NCBI GenBank assembly: GCA_947630025.1
Contig: CANRFZ010000002.1
Location: forward strand, 62,001-126,000
Direction of reading: 5' to 3'
DNA length: 64,000 nucleotides
Origin: an uncultured Lachnospiraceae bacterium
Lineage (GTDB): Bacteria; Bacillota; Clostridia; Lachnospirales; Lachnospiraceae
This document shows positions 17,409-25,465 of the stretch, one piece after another. The notes beneath the pieces were generated by a model, which had not been told where the DNA came from, did not search any database, and saw only the letters and a list, made by a program, of their open reading frames with translations. The position numbers and the translations under genes are program-made. The first letter of the stretch is position 1. Each line of letters begins with the position of its first letter.

Positions 17409-18371
17409 CTATTCCGCCCCGTCGATCCAGAATCCGTAATCGATATCCTGCTCCGCGCTGATATGCCATGCCGGTTCCACATCGGCTCCCCAACTGTCTA
17501 TCCCGCCTACGCCGCGCACGGCGCCGAGAATCGTCAGCACGGTCCGCCGGGGCAGCGGAAGCTCCTCCTGATGGGTTGCGTTCTGCAGCTCCAGCGCCGT
17601 ATAGGGAATGCAGCAGAAGGCAAACTCTTTTCCTTCTTCCGCCCGGAAACGGAGCACCTTTCTCCCGATGTCCTCCGCGGAATCACCCCGCGCCGTGCCG
17701 CGGTATATCTCCACCCATTTGGTCTTCATATGCACATTACAGTCCTGCGGCACCAGATAGGGCGTCACGGGCAGGCCCGCCACTTCATAGACTCCCTCCC
17801 GGCCTCCCGCCATTCTGTCGGGATAAGTCTCGCCGGACAATCCCTCGTAGCGGAATCCGTCGGCGCAGGCAGGCAGAATAAAGCGCATCCCGAATACGGG
17901 AAGCTCCGGCAGTCCCGCGCGGCCCTCGTAGTGAACCCGCACATGAATAGCGCCGCCGGCTATAATCTCATAGGATACCGTAACCTGTGTGGCGGGCACG
18001 GTAAGCGTCTCATACACAAACATGATTCCGACATTCTCCGCCTGCACCGTGCCGCCATAGGCATTGTTGCCCGGCGCCAGCGGCACCGCCACGGGAGCGC
18101 CGTCGATCGATACCACGATTCCCACGCATTTTGCAAAGCAGTCCGCGCCAAGCCACATACCGCTCTTGTATGCAAAGCCGTTTCCTCTGTCATTGTCCGT
18201 GAGGGCTCTCCAGTAAGTCGGAAAAGGCGTCCTGTATAACCATTCCATGCCGTCCCTTACAAGCGACTCCGGCCCCATCCGCACGCCGGAAAAGAGATAA
18301 GAAAATCCGTCGCCGTGTACGCCGATCGTCAGATCTCCCACGACCACTTGCAGTTTACTCGTGCAGTCCAT
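17409..18371 (-). CDS. lacM: beta-galactosidase small subunit (LacM type)
   Basis: A 320-residue protein matching the C-terminal third of GH2 beta-galactosidases. EWLYRTPFPTYWRALTDNDRG and SGMWLGADCF are characteristic of LacM subunits of lactobacilli and Leuconostoc. LacM supplies the C-terminal domains, including a Trp/Asp-containing loop completing the active site, to the catalytic LacL subunit. It overlaps lacL by 17 bp, the arrangement known for lacLM. An AGGAGG lies 12 bases before the start. The length equals the known small subunits, so this is a true two-gene enzyme rather than a recent frameshift of lacZ. Confidence 0.88.
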   Translation of the reverse strand: MDCTSKLQVVVGDLTIGVHGDGFSYLFSGVRMGPESLVRDGMEWLYRTPFPTYWRALTDNDRGNGFAYKSGMWLGADCFAKCVGIVVSIDGAPVAVPLAPGNNAYGGTVQAENVGIMFVYETLTVPATQVTVSYEIIAGGAIHVRVHYEGRAGLPELPVFGMRFILPACADGFRYEGLSGETYPDRMAGGREGVYEVAGLPVTPYLVPQDCNVHMKTKWVEIYRGTARGDSAEDIGRKVLRFRAEEGKEFAFCCIPYTALELQNATHQEELPLPRRTVLTILGAVRGVGGIDSWGADVEPAWHISAEQDIDYGFWIDGAE

Positions 18372-20247
18372 AGTAATATCTCACCTCCTGCATCGCCGGT
18401 TTCTCCGTTCTGTCGGCAAACATGATGCCGTCGCCTGAAAATTCATAGTCGCTGGGCCTGTCGCCAAAATCGCCGCCGTAGCGCAGCACTCTGCCGCCGG
18501 TCACCTCGTCCTGTACCCATAACGCCTGATCGATATAGTCCCAGATAAACCCGCCCTGATACATCTCGTATCTGTCCAGCAGGTCGATATAGGACTTCAT
18601 ACCGCCCAAGGAATTTCCCATGTCGTGCATATATTCGCACAGGATAAAAGGCTTCTTGGGCTCATTTTCCAGATACGCGGCAATATCCTGCGGCGGCGCA
18701 TACATACGGCTCTCCACGTCGGACACGGTATCCTCGTAGCGCCTGTCCTGCACAACGCCTTCATAATGCACCGGCCTGTCGTCGTGCTCCTTAAAAAATC
18801 TCTGCATCGCGGCAATATTGTCTCCCACGTAGGATTCGTTCCCCAGCGACCAGAAGATCACGGACGGGTGGTTCTTAAACGTCTCAAAATTGCTTCTCGC
18901 CCTGTCGATGACCGCCTCTTTCCATTCGGGCACACTGCCGGGCACATTCCATGACGGCTCCGGCAGTCCTTTCTGCCAGGACCCGTGGCTCTCCAGATTC
19001 GTCTCCGACATCACATAGATCCCGTTCCGGTCGCAGAGCTCATACCACGCGATCTGGTCGGGATAATGACAGGTGCGCACCGCGTTGATATGGTTTCTCT
19101 GAAAGCACTCTATATCGAACTGCATCTCTTTGACGGTGATACATCTCCCGCCGTCCGCGCTCCATTCGTGCCGGTTTACGCCGTTGAGGATCAGCCGCCT
19201 GCCGTTCAGCAGGATCACCTTGTCGCGGATCTCGATCCGCCGGAAACCTATCTCGCACGAGGCGGTTTCCATGACATGGCCCTGCGCGTCTTTCAGCGTG
19301 ATGACCAGCCGGTACAGATAGGGATTGTGGTGATCCCACAGAGTCACTCCTTTGACGTCCAAGGCCGCATGAAGCGCGTAACCCGCCTTCTCACACACTT
19401 CGGCCAGCATATGTCCTTCCCTGTCCCACAGGGCGATCTCGGCCAGATCCCCGGTCGTTCCCATCCTGTCGGGCGTCCGGGAGAGCAATACCTGCACCTG
19501 TGCCCGGCCATCCGCCATATCGTCAGACACGGTCGGCTTCACCCACACATCCTCCACATGAAGCGGCGGCTTGGCGTATAGCGCCACGCTGCGGTAGATG
19601 CCGAAAAACCGGAAGAAATCCTGATCCTCCAGATAAGCCGCCGTACTGTTTTTATACACTTCCACCGCCAGCACATTTCCCTCGTCCCGAATGTACGGCG
19701 TCAGGTCAAACTCCGAAGGCGTAAAACTGTCCTCCGCATATCCTACGAACGATCCGTTGAGCCAGACATACATGGCCTGTTCCACACCCTCGAAGCGGAT
19801 GCACACCCGCTGTCCCCGGAGTCCGGCGTCCAGATCAAACACCCTGCGGTAAGAGCCTACAGGGTTGTAGTCCGCCTCCGCAAACGAGCCGATCCCATCT
19901 TTCCCCGCGCCCGGCGTATAAGCGGGACGCCGGTACACCCTGCCTTCCCATGGATACAGGGTATTGACATAGTGTATTCTGTCATAGCCCGCCAGTTCGA
20001 TATGGCAGGGCACTTTGATCTCATCGAAGCGGGACGCCTCAAAATCCGGCCTGTAGAAATCCTTCGGCCTTTCGCCGGGGTTGGCGGAATAGATAAACTG
20101 CCACGTACCGTCCAAAGACTGGCAGAGCGAGCTTTCGCCCCTCGCCATCTCGTCCGCATCCCTGTAGATCCTGTGGTCACTGTGCGCCGGAAGCTGGCCC
20201 ACGCGGAATACCTGCGGGTCATCCAGCCATCTGATGTCCGGTTTCAT
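18355..20247 (-). CDS. lacL: beta-galactosidase large catalytic subunit (LacL type)
   Basis: A 630-residue GH2 protein. The N-terminal sugar-binding domain (GTWQFIYSANPGERPKDFY) is followed by the immunoglobulin-like domain and the TIM barrel. The acid/base motif WSLGNES has its Glu near residue 470; the nucleophile motif CEYMHDMGNS has its Glu near 537. It ends MQEVRYYYGL, where full-length LacZ would continue into the LacM part. It hydrolyses lactose or other beta-galactosides in the cytoplasm; no signal peptide is present. It overlaps the upstream membrane-protein gene by 29 bp. No lactose transporter or regulator is adjacent, so it may act on galactosides linked to this glycan locus. Confidence 0.9.
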   Translation of the reverse strand: MKPDIRWLDDPQVFRVGQLPAHSDHRIYRDADEMARGESSLCQSLDGTWQFIYSANPGERPKDFYRPDFEASRFDEIKVPCHIELAGYDRIHYVNTLYPWEGRVYRRPAYTPGAGKDGIGSFAEADYNPVGSYRRVFDLDAGLRGQRVCIRFEGVEQAMYVWLNGSFVGYAEDSFTPSEFDLTPYIRDEGNVLAVEVYKNSTAAYLEDQDFFRFFGIYRSVALYAKPPLHVEDVWVKPTVSDDMADGRAQVQVLLSRTPDRMGTTGDLAEIALWDREGHMLAEVCEKAGYALHAALDVKGVTLWDHHNPYLYRLVITLKDAQGHVMETASCEIGFRRIEIRDKVILLNGRRLILNGVNRHEWSADGGRCITVKEMQFDIECFQRNHINAVRTCHYPDQIAWYELCDRNGIYVMSETNLESHGSWQKGLPEPSWNVPGSVPEWKEAVIDRARSNFETFKNHPSVIFWSLGNESYVGDNIAAMQRFFKEHDDRPVHYEGVVQDRRYEDTVSDVESRMYAPPQDIAAYLENEPKKPFILCEYMHDMGNSLGGMKSYIDLLDRYEMYQGGFIWDYIDQALWVQDEVTGGRVLRYGGDFGDRPSDYEFSGDGIMFADRTEKPAMQEVRYYYGLHE

Positions 20248-22507
20248 AACGCTCCTCTCCTTCTCTTTTCATTCGGCAAGTCCGTCTGCGCCTCCACAAC
20301 AGTACCGCCGCCCCGCCTATCGACAACGCCGACACCAGATCGGATAGGACAAACAGCGGGTGCATCTTATAGCAGACACGGATCATATGCTGCGCGCCGT
20401 CGCCGTTGACGGCGATCCGCATCCTGCCGCCGTTGCCCTGTGCAATCTCCAGTCTGTCTCCGTTTTCGTCATAAGCGCGGTAGCCCAGATAGTTCTGTAT
20501 CGGAAGCTCCACAAACCCCTGCTTCGTTTCGGCGGTGTATGTGAGGGCCGCCTTTGTGCCCCTTTTCTCATAGCCGCTGACTGCGATATTGTTTACGTCG
20601 GAGGTCACGACGGAAGTCGTCAGCTTGTCGTCCGTCACGCCGTCCAGCCGCCATTCCTGCGGATAAAAAAGGCCGATATTGGAAGCCAGCTTGCTCTCGT
20701 GCCCCTTGGAGGCTTCCGCCGCCGCACTGTCATACGGCATATGGCTATTGTCCGTAGGCACCGTGACCACCACCAGCAGATTCAGTCCGATCAGCATGGC
20801 AAAGATGATATTGCGGTACGGCGCAAGCACGCAGGATTCGGACAGGCCGACGGCTCCGACGAACACGAAGCACGCCGAGGCCGGGCCGAGAAACCGCCAC
20901 GGAAACTGGATCATCGTCACGATATTTTTATACAGACCGCTTCCCAGAAGCGCTTTGTTCGGAAAATATCCCGTCGTCATATAGATCAGCACGCATCCCA
21001 GCACGAGCAGATACAACAGATAGCCCGCCATGCCGGACCGTTCCGTCTGTCCGCCGCTCTGCCCGCCCTTTTCGCATACCAGCCAGACAAAGCCGATCCC
21101 TACGCATCCCAGAAGCGCCAGCCCCACGGAAAAATACTGCTTGTTATACAGGCTGATGCTCTGCGCCATATTGGACAGATTGATGGACTGTTCAAAATAG
21201 CTGCTCCACCGGAGAACGTCCTTGCCCAGGTTTTCCCGGAAAAAGTAGTACAGAAACGGCGTCAGATACCACAGATTCAGCAGGACGGTCAGCCCCGCCG
21301 CCTTGAGCGCCTCCACATACCGCCGCTCCCGTATGACGCGGACACAGAAGACTAACGCCGTGACCACACAGACTGCCGCCGCAAAAGCGGCGCTCAGGAT
21401 ATGGCTCTGCAGAATGCCGCTAAAACCTATGACGACATAATACCAATAACGGCGCTCGCCGATGACGATGTGATAGAGTCCCGCCAGCAGCAGCGGCCAG
21501 AAGACCAGCGCCAGCGTTTCACCCAGATCGCCTCTGGACAGAATATTCGTGAAGCGGTACGGCATAAGCGTATACAGAACCACGGCCAGTATCACGCTGC
21601 GCCGGGATCTGCTCATGGACTTGACCGCCGCATATGCGCACGCCGCCGTGCCGAGATTTGCCAGAAATATGAGCACTTTATAGGAAAAGCCGATGGACAC
21701 GCGGCAGATTCTCAGAAACGCCCCTATATACAGAAAAAGATAGGGGTACATCGCATTCAGATAGCCGTTTCCCCGCAGGCCGTCGGGCTGGATATTCACC
21801 GGAATCTGACCGTCCAGTATGCCGTCCTTCAATCCTTCCAGCCGCGCCAAGTGATAGCTCAGGTCGTCTCCGTTGTAGAGATAAGTCTGCATCATCGGCG
21901 TTGTGGCCAATAGCGCCACACCCAGAATCACGGCATAATCTACCAGCCTCTGCCGGTCGATCCTGCTCTGTCCGCGGGTAAGATACCGCCACAGACACAG
22001 GCTGCCCAGCAGAAGCGCCGCCATCAGAAAATAAGTATCCGAATAAAACATCGTATAGGGAGTCAGCGTCAGCGACTTGATATACAGGGAACCCCCGCCG
22101 CTGTAATTGATCCGGAGCTGCACCTGCTTGGCGTCCGCCGGCAGCGTAAAATCCGCGGTCAGCCGCGGCTGCTCCGGGTCCAGCGTCCATGCGGCGGCCT
22201 TGCGCCCCTGTTCCCACAGTTCCAAAACGGAATCCTGCTCGGTGGCGGTATAGTCCAGCGTCACCGTGTAGCTGCCTCTGTTCATGACATACTGGGGCGT
22301 GCTTGCCACGACGCCCGTCATGGCCACGGCCTCCTCGACCACCAGCTTGTTCTCGGAATCGATCAGGCCCACGGAATGCTGCAGCTTAGCGCCGGAATAC
22401 ACCATCGGACGGCTGCCTTCGTTCGCGCACCACAGAAGCAATAGCAGAATGCCTGTCGTGATCCAATATATGATTTTCGTTTTCAGACGGATTCCCTCTG
22501 TCTGCAT
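20219..22507 (-). CDS. large multi-span membrane protein of PTPS-related / YfhO-like type
   Basis: A 762-residue protein: one anchor helix, about 150 residues outside, around twelve membrane helices, a soluble domain (residues 580-720) and a final helix. The segment YNGDDLSYHLARLEGLKDGI resembles the opening of the 6-pyruvoyl-tetrahydropterin-synthase-related membrane domain, a GT-C-like family despite its name. YfhO-like proteins act as the final transferase with GtrB-like and GtrA-like partners in Gram-positive teichoic-acid glycosylation; both partner types occur in this cluster. A GGAGAGGAAAG site precedes ATG 22507. The transferase role is inferred. Confidence 0.6.
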   Translation of the reverse strand: MQTEGIRLKTKIIYWITTGILLLLLWCANEGSRPMVYSGAKLQHSVGLIDSENKLVVEEAVAMTGVVASTPQYVMNRGSYTVTLDYTATEQDSVLELWEQGRKAAAWTLDPEQPRLTADFTLPADAKQVQLRINYSGGGSLYIKSLTLTPYTMFYSDTYFLMAALLLGSLCLWRYLTRGQSRIDRQRLVDYAVILGVALLATTPMMQTYLYNGDDLSYHLARLEGLKDGILDGQIPVNIQPDGLRGNGYLNAMYPYLFLYIGAFLRICRVSIGFSYKVLIFLANLGTAACAYAAVKSMSRSRRSVILAVVLYTLMPYRFTNILSRGDLGETLALVFWPLLLAGLYHIVIGERRYWYYVVIGFSGILQSHILSAAFAAAVCVVTALVFCVRVIRERRYVEALKAAGLTVLLNLWYLTPFLYYFFRENLGKDVLRWSSYFEQSINLSNMAQSISLYNKQYFSVGLALLGCVGIGFVWLVCEKGGQSGGQTERSGMAGYLLYLLVLGCVLIYMTTGYFPNKALLGSGLYKNIVTMIQFPWRFLGPASACFVFVGAVGLSESCVLAPYRNIIFAMLIGLNLLVVVTVPTDNSHMPYDSAAAEASKGHESKLASNIGLFYPQEWRLDGVTDDKLTTSVVTSDVNNIAVSGYEKRGTKAALTYTAETKQGFVELPIQNYLGYRAYDENGDRLEIAQGNGGRMRIAVNGDGAQHMIRVCYKMHPLFVLSDLVSALSIGGAAVLLWRRRRTCRMKREGEERYETGHQMAG

Positions 22508-22588
22508 CTTTCCTCTCCGCCGCAGCCCTGCGCCGGCCCCGCCGCATCCGGCTGCCGCGATGCCGCTTGCGCCCGTACAGGCCCACTT

Positions 22589-23797
22589 TTACTGTCTGGC
22601 ATAATAGACGGCGATCTTTGTCACCGCTTCGATCACGCTATCTACGTCCCGGTCGGTCATGCTATAGTACAACGGCAGGGTGATGATCTCCTCATACAGC
22701 TTCTCGGCATTCGGGCACAGTCCCCTGCGGTAGCCCAGCTTCTGATAATACGGCAGATAATAGACTGGGATATAGTGCACGTTGCAGCATACATTCTCCG
22801 CCGCCAGCGCGTCAAAAAACTGTCTTCTGCCGATGGTCAGCTTCTCCGGCACAAGACGCAGGATATAGAGATGTCTGGTCGTATCCGACTCCGGTATCTC
22901 TTTCTGCACGGATAGCTGCGGCAGCCGGGCAAACGCCTCGTCATATTTCGCCACGATCTCTTTTCGCCTGCGGCTAAACATCGGCAGTTTATTTAACTGG
23001 CTGATAATCAGGGCCGCCTGTATGTCCGTCAGGCGGTAATTGTACCCCAGCGCCACCTGCTCGTAATACCATGGGCCGTCAGGCACGTTCTCCATCAGTT
23101 CTTCCGCTCTGGTGATCCCATGGGAACGGTAGAGCAGCAGCTTCCGGTACAACGATTCGTCATTGGTCGTCACCGCGCCGCCCTCGCCGCCCGTCACCGT
23201 CTTGACCGGATGGAAGCTGAACGTCGTCATATCCGCAATAGAGCCGTTGGGCCTGCCCCGATACCGGGTGCCGATCACATGGGCGCCGTCCTCGATCAGC
23301 GTCAGGCCGTTCTTCCGGCAGATCTCCAGAAGCTCGTCCAGCTTTGCGGACTGGCCCGTGTAATCTACCGCCATGACCGCCTTTGTCTTAGGGCCGACCG
23401 CCTGCGCCACTTTCTCCGGATCGATATTGTACGTCTCCGGGTCGATATCGGCGAAGACCGGTCTGGCGCCGCAATACAACGCACAGTTCGCAGACGCGGC
23501 GAAAGTGATCGGCGTCGTGATCACTTCGTCGCCCTCGGCAACGCCCGCGGCCAGACAAGCGATATGGAGCGCCGCCGTGTCGCTGCTGCACGCCACCGCA
23601 TATTTCGCGCCCGTTATCTCACACAGTCTGCGCTCCAGCTCACCGATCTTGGGGCCGCAGGTCAGATCCTGATACCGCAGTACCTGCACCACCGCCTGCA
23701 CGTCATCTTCATCGATATACTGGTGTCCGTAATAGATCTTCGTATCCCTTGCGGGAATGCCGCCCGCTATGGCGGGTTTTCCTAGTTCTCTCTCCAT
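22589..23797 (-). CDS. pseC: UDP-4-amino-4,6-dideoxy-N-acetyl-beta-L-altrosamine transaminase (PseC)
   Basis: A 402-residue PLP aminotransferase of the DegT/DnrJ/EryC1 family. The Lys motif SFHPVKTVTGGEGGAV near residue 198 is the form seen in PseC, and ITFAASANCALYCGARPVFADID is the usual cofactor-binding region. PseC aminates the 4-keto sugar made by PseB using glutamate, the second step to pseudaminic acid. pseB is immediately upstream, separated by 49 bp. The start at 23797 has GGAGGAGAGCGC upstream. The length fits the family. Confidence 0.9.
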   Translation of the reverse strand: MERELGKPAIAGGIPARDTKIYYGHQYIDEDDVQAVVQVLRYQDLTCGPKIGELERRLCEITGAKYAVACSSDTAALHIACLAAGVAEGDEVITTPITFAASANCALYCGARPVFADIDPETYNIDPEKVAQAVGPKTKAVMAVDYTGQSAKLDELLEICRKNGLTLIEDGAHVIGTRYRGRPNGSIADMTTFSFHPVKTVTGGEGGAVTTNDESLYRKLLLYRSHGITRAEELMENVPDGPWYYEQVALGYNYRLTDIQAALIISQLNKLPMFSRRRKEIVAKYDEAFARLPQLSVQKEIPESDTTRHLYILRLVPEKLTIGRRQFFDALAAENVCCNVHYIPVYYLPYYQKLGYRRGLCPNAEKLYEEIITLPLYYSMTDRDVDSVIEAVTKIAVYYARQ

Positions 23798-23846
23798 GCG
23801 CTCTCCTCCGGCGGATCTGTCCGGCGCCGATGCCCCGGCAGCCCGC

Positions 23847-24842
23847 CTATCTGCTCAGATCCATGTTCCCCAGAAGCTCCCTGATCTCATCGACGGACAA
23901 CCATTCCGTGTTCTTGTCGGAACTGTAGGAAAATCCTTCCGCCACTTTGCTGCCGCTCAGATCCGGCTGCTGCCTCGTATTCCATGTCATCTGCGGATAG
24001 ACAATGAAATGCTTGTCATACTCATAGGTCGTATAGGAGTCCTCCGTCGTCACCATGATCTCGTGCAGCTTTTCGCCCGGCCTGATGCCGGTCTCCCGGA
24101 TTTGGCACCCCGGCAGCATCGCTTCCGCCAGATCGGTGATCTTAAAGGACGGTATCTTGCTGATAAACGTTTCGCCGCCTTTGGCCTCCGCCAGCGCCTT
24201 AATCACCAGCTCTACCCCCTGCGTCAGGCTGATCCAGAAGCGCGTCATCCGCACATCCGTCACGGGGAGCTCCCGGCTTCCCTCCTCGATCAGCTTATGG
24301 AACAGAGGGATGACGGAACCGCGGCTGCCTGCCACGTTTCCGTAACGGACGATGGAAAAATTGGTGTCCTTCGTGCCGGAATAGGCGTTGGCCGCCACAA
24401 ATAGCTTGTCCGACACCAGCTTAGTGCCGCCGTAGAGATTGACCGGATTGACCGCCTTGTCCGTAGACAGTGCCACCACCTTGTGCACGCCGCAGTCCAG
24501 CGCCGCCTCTATCACGTTCATGGCGCCGTGGATGTTGGTCTTGATCGCCTCGTTGGGATTGTACTCACAGGCAGGCACCTGCTTCAGCGCCGCCGCATGG
24601 ACGATATAATCTACGCCGCCGCAGGCTCTTTTCAGTCTCTCCAAATCCCTTACGTCTCCGATAAAGAACCGCAGGCTGCCCGCATATTCCTTAAATTCGT
24701 CCGCCATAACCCACTGTTTGAACTCGTCTCTGGAATAGACGATAATCTTCTTGGGCTGATAATGCGTCAGCACATACTTGGTAAAACATTTTCCGAACGA
24801 GCCGGTTCCGCCCGTGACAAGTATTGTTTTATCGTTTAACAT
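23847..24842 (-). CDS. pseB: UDP-N-acetylglucosamine 4,6-dehydratase, inverting (PseB)
   Basis: A 331-residue short-chain dehydrogenase/reductase. ILVTGGTGSFGKCF at the N-terminus binds NADP, and STDKAVNPVNLYGGTK around residues 129-145 carries the Asp-Lys and Tyr of the PseB/FlaA1 active site. It converts UDP-GlcNAc to the 4-keto-6-deoxy-L-sugar, step one of the pathway. GGAGG lies 6 bases before the ATG. It is the first gene of the minus-strand block, with a strong promoter 57 bp upstream. Confidence 0.92.
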   Translation of the reverse strand: MLNDKTILVTGGTGSFGKCFTKYVLTHYQPKKIIVYSRDEFKQWVMADEFKEYAGSLRFFIGDVRDLERLKRACGGVDYIVHAAALKQVPACEYNPNEAIKTNIHGAMNVIEAALDCGVHKVVALSTDKAVNPVNLYGGTKLVSDKLFVAANAYSGTKDTNFSIVRYGNVAGSRGSVIPLFHKLIEEGSRELPVTDVRMTRFWISLTQGVELVIKALAEAKGGETFISKIPSFKITDLAEAMLPGCQIRETGIRPGEKLHEIMVTTEDSYTTYEYDKHFIVYPQMTWNTRQQPDLSGSKVAEGFSYSSDKNTEWLSVDEIRELLGNMDLSR

Positions 24843-24898
24843 GAATTTCCTCCGTCATAAAAATCGCTTTTTCGCGTATCTTCTCGTATAGCTTCTTT

Positions 24899-24927
24899 AG
24901 TATAGCATAGTAAAAATGGGTTTGCAA
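24899..24927 (-). promoter_or_regulatory. promoter of the pseB-pseC block
   Basis: On the minus strand TTGCAA (24922-24927) and TATACT (24899-24904) are separated by exactly 17 bp. Both boxes are close to the vegetative sigma consensus. pseB starts about 57 bp further on. Confidence 0.65.
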
Positions 24928-25116
24928 TTAAGATTGCCAAATTGCGCGCCGCTTCCGCCGGATGCCGGATCGCAGTTCATATTTTGTTCATATTTAATTT
25001 TCAAAAACTTCATCCGGGAATCATTTTTTAGACATTTCTGCCGCGTATACTAAGACCATAAGATAACAAAAGCAAGCAGAAAGTCAGCCGGCTATATAAA
25101 AACTTTTTCATAATAA

Positions 25117-25147
25117 ATGCCAAGTAAAGAGTTTCTTTACTTGGCAT
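25117..25147. repeat. perfect 31-bp inverted repeat
   Basis: Arms of 14 bp (ATGCCAAGTAAAGA and its complement) flank a 3-base centre. It is 26 bp upstream of the symporter promoter's -35. Only a short, interrupted T-run follows on the plus strand, so it is a poor terminator and could be an operator. It is the most striking element in the 620-bp gap between pseB and the symporter gene. Confidence 0.7.
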
Positions 25148-25172
25148 CCTCCCTTTTTATGGATATTTTTTC

Positions 25173-25201
25173 TTGCGGCATCCCCCTTTCTATGATATAC
25201 T
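25173..25201 (+). promoter_or_regulatory. promoter of the alanine/glycine symporter gene
   Basis: TTGCGG (25173-25178) and TATACT (25196-25201) are 17 bp apart, and TGA directly before the -10 makes it an extended -10. The predicted transcript starts near 25208, giving a leader of about 258 bases before the start codon. Confidence 0.6.
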
Positions 25202-25203
25202 AA

Positions 25204-25385
25204 GCGCAGATTCAGCAATCTGCGCTACGAGAATTGCTCCGCAATTCTCCTGAAAGAATTTACATTACCGGCGCCAGAGAATGTAATATAATAGGCGCAG
25301 ATTCAGCAATCTGCGCTACGAGAATTGCTCCGCAATTCTCCTGAAAGAATTTACATTACCGGCGCCCGAGAATGTAATATTATTA
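25204..25385. repeat. two tandem 91-bp palindrome units in the symporter leader
   Basis: Copies start at 25204 and 25295 and are almost identical (one substitution, A/C in GGCGCC[A/C]GAG, over the first 85 bases). Each holds three hairpins: GCGCAGATT-CAGC-AATCTGCGC, GAGAATTGC-TCC-GCAATTCTC, and TTACATT...AATGTAA. The CGCAGATT and GAGAAT arms recur in the palindromes at 2903-2951. The units lie between the promoter and the terminator of the leader. Confidence 0.85.
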
Positions 25386-25409
25386 TTAAGGAATGTTTTC
25401 GGATGTCAG

Positions 25410-25442
25410 CGTGGACATAGTTAATATGTCCGCGTTTTTTTT
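25410..25442 (+). terminator. intrinsic terminator in the symporter leader (candidate attenuator)
   Basis: A 10-bp stem (arms CGTGGACATA and TATGTCCGCG with one G-U pair) around a 5-base loop is followed by eight T. It stands 23 bases before the start codon and 12 bases before the AGGAGG site, with no plus-strand gene upstream to terminate. ATGTC (25403-25407) could pair with GACAT (25414-25418) and compete with the stem. Confidence 0.75.
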
Positions 25443-25465
25443 CGGGAACAAAAAGGAGGTTTGTT

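Noticed and set aside
17409..20247. Frameshifted lacZ
   Set aside because: Both lengths and the 17-bp overlap fit the established two-subunit lacLM form, so no broken gene needs to be assumed.
25204..25385. CRISPR-like array
   Set aside because: Only two 91-bp units in direct contact, without spacers and without cas genes.
25204..25442. Glycine riboswitch before the symporter gene
   Set aside because: The expected conserved glycine-aptamer core was not found; the leader is made of palindrome units instead.
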